64,000 nt of DNA, from assembly GCF_022344005.1 (NCBI RefSeq), contig NZ_CP092192.1, positions 204,140 to 268,139 of the forward strand, written 5' to 3'. The DNA is from Deinococcus sp. KNUC1210. Lineage in GTDB: Bacteria; Deinococcota; Deinococci; Deinococcales; Deinococcaceae. This document shows, in pieces, positions 1-7,757 of the stretch (within the stretch, counting starts at the first letter, position 1; each line of letters begins with the position of its first letter). The notes beneath the pieces were generated by a model that saw nothing but the letters and a program-made list of their open reading frames with translations, made no database searches and had not been told where the DNA came from. The position numbers and the translations under genes were made by a program.

Positions 1-2
1 TG

Positions 3-161
3 CAGCGCGACTGGAACGCAGACGGTCAGGACGCCTTCCGCTTCGAGATTCTCGACGAACTGAAGCCATCGGTGCCCGGCGACGAACCCACGGAAGACCT
101 GAAGGAACTGCTGGCCCTGTGGCAGCTTCAGCTCGCGCTGCCTCCAGAACAGCGGTACTGA
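3..161 (+). CDS. GIY-YIG nuclease family protein, C-terminal fragment
   Basis: The window opens inside a reading frame that ends at TGA 159-161 and encodes the last 52 residues. The visible part begins QRDWNADGQDAFRFEILDEL and is followed by an acidic linker and a Leu-rich helix. The 'RDWN..G..AF.FEILDEL' pattern is the usual C-terminal half of small bacterial GIY-YIG family proteins, where an Asp-Trp-Asn is followed by a Phe-Glu-hydrophobic strand. The catalytic GIY-YIG N-terminus lies outside the window, so activity cannot be judged. A strong hairpin follows the stop at once. The family call rests on this short signature only. Confidence 0.55.
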   Translation, partial: QRDWNADGQDAFRFEILDELKPSVPGDEPTEDLKELLALWQLQLALPPEQRY

Positions 162-205
162 CAGGCTGGGCTTTCTACGCTGCCACCAGCGGAAAGCCCA
201 GCCTG
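162..205. terminator. Bidirectional hairpin terminator
   Basis: A perfect 14-bp inverted repeat (162-175 and 192-205, 16-nt loop) sits between the GIY-YIG gene ending at 161 and the oppositely oriented response-regulator gene ending at 229. It is placed to end transcription from both sides. T runs are short (TTT at the foot of one arm only), so the stem rather than a U tract carries the call. Confidence 0.75.
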
Positions 206-228
206 AATGCACTGCGTTCGTCTGTGCG

Positions 229-681
229 TCAGGGTGTGAGCTGCTCGACTGTCGGCAGCCGGAGCGTCCCGCGCCAGTAGCTCTCGATGGTCGTCAGAAG
301 CTGGTGGTATTCGTCGTAGGTACCGGGCTTGACCACGTACCCGCTGGCATGATCGTGATAGGCACGCTGCACGTCGTCGGGGCTATCTGAGGTGGTCAGG
401 ACCAGCACCGGAATCGAGCGCAGATCGTCGCGGGTTTTGGCCTCGCGCAGAAACTCGATGCCGTTCATAACCGGCATGTTCAGGTCAAGTACGATCAGGT
501 GAGGGCGCAGGGCCCGGCTTCCGCCTGCCCGGTGAGACAACAGATCGAGGGCCTGCTGGCCGTTCTCGACTCTGTGCAGCGTAATGTCTGGAGAAATTTC
601 ACTCAGCAGTTCTTCGAACAGCGCTGCATCGGCGAATTCGTCTTCGACCAACAAGATGACAAACGGGCGATTAGCAGCCAT
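229..681 (-). CDS. Single-domain response regulator, Rcp1-like
   Basis: A 150-residue protein made of one receiver (CheY-like) domain with no output domain. Visible marks are the acidic pair E13/D14, the phospho-acceptor D66 in LIVLDLNMPVMNG, T96 in VLTTS and K118 in YVVKP. The long insert before D66 and the C-terminal 'SYW' are typical of the Rcp1 group that partners bacteriophytochrome-type kinases. It is divergently arranged with the histidine kinase starting at 816, whose H-box is of the same phytochrome-type (AHDLQEPLR), so the two probably form a phosphorelay. A Shine-Dalgarno-like GGAAAGG precedes the ATG. The downstream target is not visible. Confidence 0.85.
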   Translation of the reverse strand: MAANRPFVILLVEDEFADAALFEELLSEISPDITLHRVENGQQALDLLSHRAGGSRALRPHLIVLDLNMPVMNGIEFLREAKTRDDLRSIPVLVLTTSDSPDDVQRAYHDHASGYVVKPGTYDEYHQLLTTIESYWRGTLRLPTVEQLTP

Positions 682-815
682 CGTACCTTTCCATAACTGA
701 ATTCAGAATATCACGGTACAGGAATGACCTCTTCATCCATATTTGATAAAAGGCGCTGCCACGCGGGGTTTTTGCGGGTAAGATTCTCAATCTGCGTTCA
801 TGATGGGCTTCTCAG

Positions 816-2093
816 ATGGTAGCGTTGGGTATGCCCCGTCATCTGGTATCTCCAGAGCGCTTTGCCCTGGCAGCCTATGACGCTCTGTCGGCCAATATCG
901 CCATTCTGAACGATCAGAGCATCATTGTGGCTGTCAACCGCGCCTGGGACGACTTCGCACAGGAGTTCGCAGGTGCTGGCCCCACGGCCAACAATGGCCT
1001 GGGAAGCAACTATCTGGCAATCAGCGAGGCGACGACCGGAGATGACCGGCCCTATGCACTGGAGACGGCGGCGGGCATCCGTGATCTGCTGGCGGGCACG
1101 CGCAAGGTCGCGGAGATCGAATACCCGTGTAAGGTCGCCAACGAACAGCGGTACTACATGGCCCGCGTGACCGCGTTCGATCAGGACGGCGAGCGCTTCG
1201 TGGTGGTGGCGCACGAGGACATCACGCGCCGCAAACGTGCAGAGCTGGCGCTGGAAAGCCTGAACCGCGAGCTGGAAGAGCGGATCGAGGCCCGTACCCG
1301 TGAACTGGAAGAGGCCGGACGGGTGGCGGAGCGGCATAATGCCGAACTGGAAGAAAGCAACCGCAACCTGTCGCAGTTCGCGTCGGTGGCGGCGCACGAT
1401 CTTCAGGAACCGCTGCGCCTGATCGGAGCCTACGCCGACCTGTTGCGTCACCGGTCCTTCGACAGGCTGGACACCCGCAGCCAGACGCATCTGGGGCATC
1501 TGCTCGATCAGGTGGGGCGTGCCCGTCAGCTGGTGCGCGACGTGCTCACGCTGTCGCGGGTGGCCCTGCGGCCCACGCTTCAGCCGGTCAATCTGCGGGC
1601 GCTCTGGGAGGCATGTATCGCCACGTTTCCCTGGCCCGACGACACCCGTCTGGAGTGCGCCGACCTGCCGCCGGTGCTGGGCGACGTGGCGCAGCTGCGG
1701 CAGCTCCTGCTGAACCTGCTCGGCAACGCCCTCAAGTTTCGTTCGGCGCGGCCACTGGAACTGTCGCTGCGGGTCGAATCCCAGGGGCCGCAGCTTCACT
1801 TTCAGCTGACCGACAACGGCATCGGCATCGCCCCGCAGCACCACGAGAAAGTCTTCGTGATGTTCCAGCGCCTGCACAGCCGCACACCTTCCGGCCTGGG
1901 CAGCAGCGAAGCCCCGACCGGGGGCAACGGCGTAGGTCTGGCGGTGTGCAAAATGGTGGTCGAGCGCCACGGGGGACGGCTGTGGCTGACCTCTGCGGAA
2001 GGGCAGGGCACGACTTTTCATTTCACCCTTCCGGCAGCGCCTCCTGTGAATGACGAGACCGCTGTGCAGCAGAGCGCCCCCGTTTCCGACTGA
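816..2093 (+). CDS. PAS-type sensor histidine kinase
   Basis: A 425-residue soluble kinase. The N-terminal ~135 residues look like a PAS-type sensor (NIAILNDQSIIVAVNRAW; EYPCKV; ARVTAFDQDG). A charged coiled coil (about 136-185) leads to a HisKA domain with H194 in VAAHDLQEPLR and a HATPase_c domain with the N box (N304 in LLGNALKF), DNGIGI and the G-rich GGNGVGLAVCKMVVERHGG. No membrane segments are seen, so it senses a cytoplasmic or diffusible signal. The divergent Rcp1-like regulator (229-681) is the obvious partner. The first ATG (816) is used; 831 is an alternative. The C-terminal tail after TFHFTLP is unstructured. Confidence 0.87.
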   Translation: MVALGMPRHLVSPERFALAAYDALSANIAILNDQSIIVAVNRAWDDFAQEFAGAGPTANNGLGSNYLAISEATTGDDRPYALETAAGIRDLLAGTRKVAEIEYPCKVANEQRYYMARVTAFDQDGERFVVVAHEDITRRKRAELALESLNRELEERIEARTRELEEAGRVAERHNAELEESNRNLSQFASVAAHDLQEPLRLIGAYADLLRHRSFDRLDTRSQTHLGHLLDQVGRARQLVRDVLTLSRVALRPTLQPVNLRALWEACIATFPWPDDTRLECADLPPVLGDVAQLRQLLLNLLGNALKFRSARPLELSLRVESQGPQLHFQLTDNGIGIAPQHHEKVFVMFQRLHSRTPSGLGSSEAPTGGNGVGLAVCKMVVERHGGRLWLTSAEGQGTTFHFTLPAAPPVNDETAVQQSAPVSD

Positions 2094-2165
2094 GGGAGGA
2101 GCCCGCCTGCGGTCGCCTGAACGTCTGGCCCGCGACGCCGAACCCTGCGGCTTATGCTGTCAGGT

Positions 2166-2554
2166 ATGCCGATCTGGATTGGAATTGCCCTGGGGGCGCA
2201 CTGGGAGCGCTGGCCCGCTCCGCGCTGAGCACACTGATTCAGGGTCGTCTGAGCGGGGGACACTGGGCGGGATTTCCGCTGGGAACGCTGCTGATCAACG
2301 TGCTGGGCAGTTTTCTGCTGGGCCTGATCATCGCGCTGAACCTGCGCGGCCTGCTGAGTGCGCCGCTGCGTCTGGCGCTGGGCACCGGCTTCGTCGGAGC
2401 GTTTACCACCTTCAGCACCTTCGAGTGGGAGAGCAGCGCTCTGCTGCGGGGCGGCGAGGGACTGCGGGCGGGGCTGTACATCTTCGGAAATCTGCTGGCA
2501 GGGTACGCGGCTGTGCTGCTGGGGCGCTGGCTGGGCGAACGCTTCGCCTCCTGA
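2166..2554 (+). pseudogene. crcB: CrcB fluoride channel, frame broken in a G5 run
   Basis: CrcB/Fluc proteins are small membrane fluoride exporters of about 125 residues. Reading from ATG 2166 gives MPIWIGIALG, then the frame is lost in a run of five G (2192-2196). Adding one G restores GGALGALARSALSTL and continues without a break into GTLLINVLGSFLLGL and GFVGAFTTFSTFEWE, all hallmark CrcB motifs, ending at 2554. The corrected protein is 129 residues, a normal length. As written only a stub or an N-truncated piece from GTG 2300 could be made. A TATGCT box lies 7 nt before ATG 2166 and there is no clear Shine-Dalgarno. No convincing fluoride riboswitch was seen upstream. Sequencing error and a true null allele cannot be told apart here. 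Confidence 0.85.
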
Positions 2555-2590
2555 ATCTGCTGCCAGCCACCCATGAAGTAGGCTGATTTC

Positions 2591-4144
2591 ATGACCGCTT
2601 CCCCCACGCCCACCGCTTCCTGGACAGTTCCTCAGCGCTGGACGGTGGCCGCGACCGTCCTCGGTTCCAGCATGGCCTTCATCGACGGTTCCATCGTCAA
2701 TGTGGCGCTCAATGCCATTCAGCAGAGCTTCGCGGCAGGCGTGGCGGGCAGTCAGTGGGTGGTCAATGCTTACACCCTGATGCTGGCTGCCCTGATTCTG
2801 ACCGGAGGCGCACTGGGCGACGTGTATGGCCGCCGCCTGGTCTTCGGCGTGGGTGTGGGTATCTTCGCGCTCGCCTCGGTGGCGTGTGGACTGGCTCCGA
2901 GCCTGCTGGTGCTGACCGGAGCGCGTGTGATTCAGGGCATCGGTGGTGCGCTGCTGATCCCCGGCAGTCTGGCGATGATCGGCGCGGTTTTCGACGATGC
3001 AGGCCGGGGCCGGGCTGTGGGCCTGTGGTCGGCGGCGACCTCGGCCACAAATCTGCTGGGGCCGGTGCTGGGCGGCGTACTGGTGCAGCAGCTGTCGTGG
3101 CGCTGGGCTTTTTTCATCAATGTGCCGCTGGCGCTGGGGGTGCTGTGGTGCCTGCGCGGCGTGCCGGAAACGCGCAGCAGCGGAGCAAATCGCCCCGATC
3201 TGATCGGTTCGGTGCTGGCGACGCTGGGCCTGGGACTGCTGACCTACGCCCTGATTCAGGCAGGCGAGAGCCGGGGAACTGGCCTGCTCGCGTCTCCCGG
3301 CGTGCTGGGCGGTGCCGGAGCGCTGCTGCTGGCGGGCTTTGTCGCCTGGGAGCGCTTTTCGCCTGCCCCGATGCTGCCGCTTGCCCTGTTTCGCCGCCGC
3401 GCATTTTCGGGGACCAATCTGCTGACGCTGCTGCTGTACGCCGCCCTGGGCGCACTCACCTTCTTCCTGCCACTGAATCTGATTGGCGTGCAGGGCTATA
3501 CCCCGGCAGAGGCAGGCGCGGCGCTCGTGCCACTGGCCCTGCTGCTGACGCTGCTGTCACGCGTTGCGGGCAGTTTTGCAGGCCGCCTGGGTGCCCGCCT
3601 GCCGCTGACCGCCGGGCCGCTGATCTGCGCGGTGGCGTTTGCCCTGTTTGCCCGCCCCGGTCTGGGCGGCAGCTACTGGACGACCTATTTTCCGGCCATC
3701 GTGGTGCTGGGACTGGGACTCTCGGTCACGGTCGCACCGCTGGTCAGCGCGGTTCTGGGCAGTGTGGCCGACAGGTGGCAGGGCACGGCGTCGGGTGTGA
3801 ACAACGCCGTGTCGCGCACCGGGGGACTGCTGGCGGTGGCTGCACTCGGCCTGATCATGCTGGGCAGCTTTCGCGGTGAACTGGAGACCCGCCTTCAGGC
3901 CCGCACCCTGCCGCCCGCGCTGGTCGGCACCATGATGGCCCAGGCCGACCGACTGGCGCAGGTGCAGCCGCCGTCCACCCTGTCTGCTGCACAGGTCAGA
4001 GCGCTGCGGCAGGACGTGCAGCAGGCGTTTATCGGCGGATTCCGGCAGGTCAGCTGGTGGTGTGCCGCGCTGAGCGTGCTGGCTGGTGTCGTGGGGTTCT
4101 TCTCGTTCAGTGGCAGCGGAAAGCAGCAGGAAGAACAGGCCTAG
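2591..4144 (+). CDS. MFS efflux transporter, DHA2 (14-helix) family
   Basis: A 517-residue integral membrane protein of the drug:H+ antiporter-2 type (EmrB/QacA relatives). Visible signatures are motif D1 (SMAFIDGSIVNVALNAI), motif A after helix 2 (GALGDVYGRRLVF) and the antiporter motif C (GIGGALLIPGSLAMIG) in helix 5; about 14 hydrophobic segments are present. The substrate cannot be read from sequence. TAGGCT lies exactly 6 nt before the ATG, fitting a leaderless transcript. The gene ends tail to tail with TetR, their stop codons overlapping by 4 bp, so TetR may or may not control it. Confidence 0.88.
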   Translation: MTASPTPTASWTVPQRWTVAATVLGSSMAFIDGSIVNVALNAIQQSFAAGVAGSQWVVNAYTLMLAALILTGGALGDVYGRRLVFGVGVGIFALASVACGLAPSLLVLTGARVIQGIGGALLIPGSLAMIGAVFDDAGRGRAVGLWSAATSATNLLGPVLGGVLVQQLSWRWAFFINVPLALGVLWCLRGVPETRSSGANRPDLIGSVLATLGLGLLTYALIQAGESRGTGLLASPGVLGGAGALLLAGFVAWERFSPAPMLPLALFRRRAFSGTNLLTLLLYAALGALTFFLPLNLIGVQGYTPAEAGAALVPLALLLTLLSRVAGSFAGRLGARLPLTAGPLICAVAFALFARPGLGGSYWTTYFPAIVVLGLGLSVTVAPLVSAVLGSVADRWQGTASGVNNAVSRTGGLLAVAALGLIMLGSFRGELETRLQARTLPPALVGTMMAQADRLAQVQPPSTLSAAQVRALRQDVQQAFIGGFRQVSWWCAALSVLAGVVGFFSFSGSGKQQEEQA

Positions 4145-4800
4145 GGGCTCTCTCCCTGCTGCCGCAATCCCTCGTACAGCGCTCCCAGGCTGTCCTGAAG
4201 CGCGGTGCTCAGCTCGACATGCAGCAGTGCCAGCCCGCTTCCTTCCAGCGCTTCACGCACCGCTGGGGCGGGTTCGCTCATCGGCTGGAGGCCCGCGATC
4301 AGGGCCTGGGTATAGGTCAGCAGCCGCACGCCGCCCCCTTCCGGCAGGCCCGGCAGCGCCCGTTCCAGCAGTGGCGTGATCGCTTCCAGCCGCCCGGCCA
4401 GCCAGCGTTTGTGTGCCAGCGCACGCGCCGCGCTGATGTTGTGTTCCAGCAGGCCTGCCAGCAGCGGCATCAGGCGCAGCAGTTCGGGCGCGTCTGTGGC
4501 GAGCTCGGTGAACAGCGCGGCCAGACTGCGCGGCGTATGGGTGCCGCCTAGCCGCAGATGTTCTTCGAGCCTGTCGAGCCACTCGCCCAGCAGCACCTCG
4601 TACAGCTCCAGAAACAGCGCTTCCTTGCTGGCGAAGTAGGCGAACAGCGCGGGCTTGGTCAGGCCGACCCGCCCGGCAAGCTGCGTAAGCGTCAGGTCTG
4701 GATAGCGCGTGGTCGCGAGCAGCACGCGGGCTTCGGAGAGAATCTGTACTCGGCGCGTGGCTTTGGCCTCGTCGGAACGGGCACGCACTTGAATAACCAT
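4141..4800 (-). CDS. TetR/AcrR-family repressor
   Basis: A 219-residue regulator. The N-terminal helix-turn-helix is clear (ILSEARVLLATTRYPDLTL, then LAGRVGLTKPALFAYFASKE, about residues 20-60); the remainder is the all-helical ligand-binding/dimerisation domain. Its start lies 175 bp from a divergent SDR gene (4975). Between them is a near-palindrome (4870-4882) inside the SDR promoter, so the SDR is the most likely target. The convergent DHA2 pump (2591-4144) is a second candidate. A perfect TATAAT 6 nt before the ATG with no Shine-Dalgarno suggests a leaderless transcript. The ligand is unknown. Confidence 0.88.
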   Translation of the reverse strand: MVIQVRARSDEAKATRRVQILSEARVLLATTRYPDLTLTQLAGRVGLTKPALFAYFASKEALFLELYEVLLGEWLDRLEEHLRLGGTHTPRSLAALFTELATDAPELLRLMPLLAGLLEHNISAARALAHKRWLAGRLEAITPLLERALPGLPEGGGVRLLTYTQALIAGLQPMSEPAPAVREALEGSGLALLHVELSTALQDSLGALYEGLRQQGESP

Positions 4801-4806
4801 AAGTCA

Positions 4807-4812
4807 ATTATA
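4807..4812 (-). promoter_or_regulatory. -10 box of leaderless tetR-type gene
   Basis: On the minus strand a perfect TATAAT is followed by exactly six nucleotides and the ATG of the TetR gene. This spacing puts the transcription start at or next to the start codon. No good -35 hexamer is visible 17 nt upstream. Confidence 0.6.
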
Positions 4813-4860
4813 CCGCGTCGATAGGGGAAACGTCTGATTGCCTCTCCCATGTTAAGCAGC

Positions 4861-4889
4861 TTGACAAACTAACCGACGGTCAATAAAGT
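4861..4889 (+). promoter_or_regulatory. SDR promoter with TetR-type operator in the spacer
   Basis: TTGACA (4861-4866) and TAAAGT (4884-4889) are separated by exactly 17 nt and point toward the SDR gene at 4975. The spacer holds TAACCGACGGTCA (4870-4882), a 13-mer with 6-nt arms matching at five of six positions around a central A; it resembles the TGACCGACGGTCA class of TetR sites. Repressor bound here would block RNA polymerase directly. Binding is inferred from position and symmetry. Confidence 0.6.
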
Positions 4890-4974
4890 TAATTGACTGC
4901 GGGTTACTCAGCCGAGGTGGGTCGCACGATCCGTCCTGCTGTCCCGATACCGTTCATCCAGTCAAGGAGTCGTC

Positions 4975-5817
4975 ATGTCTGTTTCTGCCCAGCCCACGCC
5001 GTCCCAGCCGCAGCCCGCCCACCGTCCCACCGCCCTGATCACCGGGGCCAGCGGCGGCATCGGGGAGAGTTTTGCCCGCCTGCTCGCGGCCCGCCGCATC
5101 GATCTCGTGCTGGTGGCACGCACCGCCAGCAAACTCGAAGCGCTGGCACAGGAACTTTCGGCGGCGCACGGAGTTCAGGCCGTGGTCATCGCGCAGGATC
5201 TGACGCACCCGGACGCGGCGCAGAACATCGAAACGCGTGTGCAGCAGCTCGGCCTGAACATCGATTTTCTGATCAACAATGCGGGCTTCGCGTCATACGG
5301 CGAGTTTCGTACCCTGCCGCTGCGCCACGAACTCGACATGATTCAGGTCAATATCGCCGCCCTCACCGAGCTGACACACCGGTTTCTGCCGGGTATGGTC
5401 GAACGTCGCCGGGGCCGGGTGGTGAACGTGGCGAGTACGGCGGCGTTTCTGCCGGGGCCGCTGATGGCGGTCTACTACGCCAGCAAGGCCTACGTGCTCA
5501 GTTTTTCCGAGGCGCTGAATGAGGAAGTGCGTGGGTCGGGCGTGAATGTCACGGCGCTGTGTCCGGGTCCAGTCGCGACCGGCTTCCAGGACCGCGCTCA
5601 GATGCAGGACAGCAAGCTGCTGGACGCGGGAAACCCGATGCTGGCTCCTATGATGAGTGCCGACGAGGTGGCGCGGGAAGGCGTGGAAGCGATGCTGGCA
5701 GGACAGGCGGTGCGCGTGGTGGGCCGCATGAATAAGCTCCAGACCCTGACGCCGCGCTTCCTGCCCCGCAGCGTACTGCCGAGGCTGATCAAACAGCTCC
5801 AGTCACGGAAGCCTTAA
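4975..5817 (+). CDS. Short-chain dehydrogenase/reductase
   Basis: A 280-residue classical SDR, DltE/YqjQ-like in layout. The Rossmann glycine motif TGASGGIG is at residues 23-30, the NNAG motif in FLINNAGFASYG, the catalytic Ser in VNVASTAAF and the Tyr-Lys pair in YYASK. The VLVARTASKLEAL segment suggests NADP(H) preference. A consensus AAGGAG lies 8 nt before the ATG. The promoter contains a probable TetR operator, so the enzyme is probably induced by a small molecule sensed by the divergent TetR. The substrate is unknown. Two hairpins follow the gene. Confidence 0.88.
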   Translation: MSVSAQPTPSQPQPAHRPTALITGASGGIGESFARLLAARRIDLVLVARTASKLEALAQELSAAHGVQAVVIAQDLTHPDAAQNIETRVQQLGLNIDFLINNAGFASYGEFRTLPLRHELDMIQVNIAALTELTHRFLPGMVERRRGRVVNVASTAAFLPGPLMAVYYASKAYVLSFSEALNEEVRGSGVNVTALCPGPVATGFQDRAQMQDSKLLDAGNPMLAPMMSADEVAREGVEAMLAGQAVRVVGRMNKLQTLTPRFLPRSVLPRLIKQLQSRKP

Positions 5818-5823
5818 TTTTTT

Positions 5824-5860
5824 CCTCTCGGCGGCCTCGCTGGAACCAGCCGCCGAGAGG
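5824..5860. terminator. Hairpin terminator after SDR
   Basis: A perfect 12-bp inverted repeat (5824-5835 and 5849-5860, 13-nt loop) starts 6 nt after the SDR stop and is preceded on the plus strand by a T6 run. The T run would serve as a U tract for transcripts coming from the right. Confidence 0.7.
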
Positions 5861-5884
5861 TTGAACGAGCGTACCTGAACCCCT

Positions 5885-5912
5885 CCGGCTCTGCTTCAAG
5901 CGAGCCGGTTTT
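5885..5912 (+). terminator. Second terminator after SDR
   Basis: A 7-bp stem CCGGCTC/GAGCCGG (5885-5891, 5902-5908) followed at once by TTTT (5909-5912) has the shape of an intrinsic terminator for the SDR transcript, backing up the stronger hairpin at 5824-5860. Confidence 0.65.
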
Positions 5913-6387
5913 CTTCATTTCTCAACGATTTCCGACGCTTCAGAATCCCTTCATTTCACGGGGGGATCGGGTGGTATGCTCCTGACCTCAGCGAATGTCT
6001 TGCATTCTTATAGGCGCGTCTGGGAGGGAATTTTTGTGCTGGATAGGACACAGATTCGGCCCTTTTTGACCTTGGCTGATTTCACATGTTTTCCCATCGT
6101 GCCGGCAGGCTGTCTGGCGTTAACGGCCAGTTAACGCTTGGGGTTTCACACTCTTATCATGCGAGAATTTGTTCGGCGACTGCTGGCCCCCGAACCCACC
6201 GCGTATCGCCCGACTGTCTTTCTCGGCAGCCGCGTGAGCGTCTCCGTGCACGCCAGCGACAGGGGTTGAGATGACACCACGCGCCGTCAGTCACCGTGCT
6301 GTGAATCACCGTATAGCCACCCCTGACAGGGGTCAGGTACAGTCAGGACAGAAAGCGGAACGCCGGAGCACTGTTCACGGGAGGGCC
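5913..6387. other. Non-coding interval with two possible tiny ORFs
   Basis: This 475-bp stretch has no convincing gene. Two short frames stand out: GTG 6036 to TAA 6134 (32 codons) behind a strong GGGAGG, and ATG 6159 to TGA 6269 (36 codons, MREFVRRLLAPEPTAYRPTV at the N-terminus). The second could be a truncated gene or a leader peptide. The region also holds the perfect palindrome at 6117-6137. I cannot assign a function to either ORF. Confidence 0.35.
6117..6137. promoter_or_regulatory. Perfect palindrome, candidate operator
   Basis: GCGTTAAC-GGCCA-GTTAACGC has 8-bp perfect arms around a 5-nt centre, about 250 bp upstream of the GGDEF gene. The short centre makes it more like a dimeric repressor site than a terminator. 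The binding protein is unknown. Confidence 0.4.
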
Positions 6388-7622
6388 ATGGTTCAGGGTA
6401 AATCCGACACGCGTTCCTCTCGGCGAACGACCACCGACGACGATCTTGCCTTCTCCGATGTGCCGCTCGCCCAGGCCTGGACCTCGGTCAAGCGCACCAC
6501 CTTCCTGATCATCGGGCCGCTGGGCATCCTGGCGTGTGGGCTGGCGCTGCTGGCCCAGTGGCACAGCATGGACGGCCTCGACCGCTACGCCCTGCCCGGC
6601 CTGTCGGTGGTGCTGTTCTTCCTGACCCTGCTGCTGGCCGTGCGCCGCATCAAGGTCGCCGTTGCCACGCTCACGGCCTTCCTCGCAACCACCGTGTATT
6701 TCCTGCTGGCGCTGAACCACCAGTTCGCGTGGTTCGTGCCCAAGTATCAGATGCTCAGCGAGAACACCTACTGGTTCTCTGTCCTCTACGCCACTGCCTT
6801 CATTGCCTTCCGCCACCATCACGCTTTCCGCGTGTGCATGCTGATTTTCGGAGCCTCGGTGGCGATCTCGGGCTATGAACTTCTGGTGCTTCAGGACCGG
6901 GGCGTTCTCAACAGCCGCATGGTTGGCAGCGTCGCACAGTTTCTGATTTCGTCGGGGCTGCTCGCTCTGGCGCAGTACGCAGTGGGACGGCTGCGACACC
7001 AGCTGGATCAGGTGAAGATGGCGGCCTACCTGGACGTGCTGACCGGTCTGCCCAACCGCCGCTACGCCCAGCAGCTCCTCGAACGCAGCATGGCCCAGCA
7101 CCGTCCCTTCGCGCTGGTGATGCTCGACCTCGATCATTTCAAGGCGGTCAACGACACCTTCGGCCATCAGGCGGGCGATCTGGTGTTGCGCGAGACCAGC
7201 CGGATCATCAGCCGCCACCTCAGCGGGGCGCAGCAGATGGTGCGCTGGGGGGCGAGGAATTCGTGCTGATCCTGCCGGGGCTGAAAAAGCGTGAGGGCAA
7301 GGCGCTGGCCGAGACGGCGCGGGCGGACCTGAACGCGCATGTTTTCGATGAGGTGGGGCGGATTTCAGCGAGCTTCGGGGTGGCGGAATATCTGGCGGGC
7401 GAGCGACTGGAAACACTGATGGCCCGCGCCGACGCAGCGCTGTATGCCGCCAAGCGCCAGGGCCGCAACGGCGTGCGCGTCGCCATGGACGACGGTCGCC
7501 TCACCCGCATGGACCTCGCCGCTCCCGCACTTCCCGAGCGCGACCCCTACGAAGCCGAACTGGATGAGGTACTTGCCCGCAGTGAGGCGGTCCTGGCCGG
7601 GGTCAGCCGTCAGACCGGCTGA
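6388..7622 (+). pseudogene. Membrane GGDEF diguanylate cyclase, frame broken at the GGEEF motif
   Basis: Diguanylate cyclases make the second messenger cyclic di-GMP. The protein has five to six membrane helices (TFLIIGPLGILACGLALLAQ onward), then LTGLPNRR and FKAVNDTFGHQAGD of a GGDEF domain. The frame stops inside the active-site motif: a run of six G (7247-7252) needs a seventh to read WGGEEFVLILPGLK. The rest (SFGVAEY, ADAALYAAKRQGRNGV) follows in the next frame to 7622. The corrected protein is 411 residues with an intact GGEEF. I chose ATG 6388 because GGGAGG lies just before it; an upstream ATG at 6271 lacks this. The break lies in a homopolymer, so sequencing error is quite possible. 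Confidence 0.85.
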
Positions 7623-7757
7623 TGTTGGCGGCTGTGCAGATCGGTAGACGATGACGCGCCTCCCTGCTGCCTCTACGGGAGGGCTGTTGTCTGAAGGTCT
7701 GTCCTCTTTTGTGAGATCCTGCGACCGAACCGTTGGCGGGCGCGGCATACTGAGCCC

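Noticed and set aside
2094..2165. Fluoride riboswitch before crcB
   Set aside because: The space is only 72 nt and I could not find the conserved pseudoknot sequences of the crcB motif RNA.
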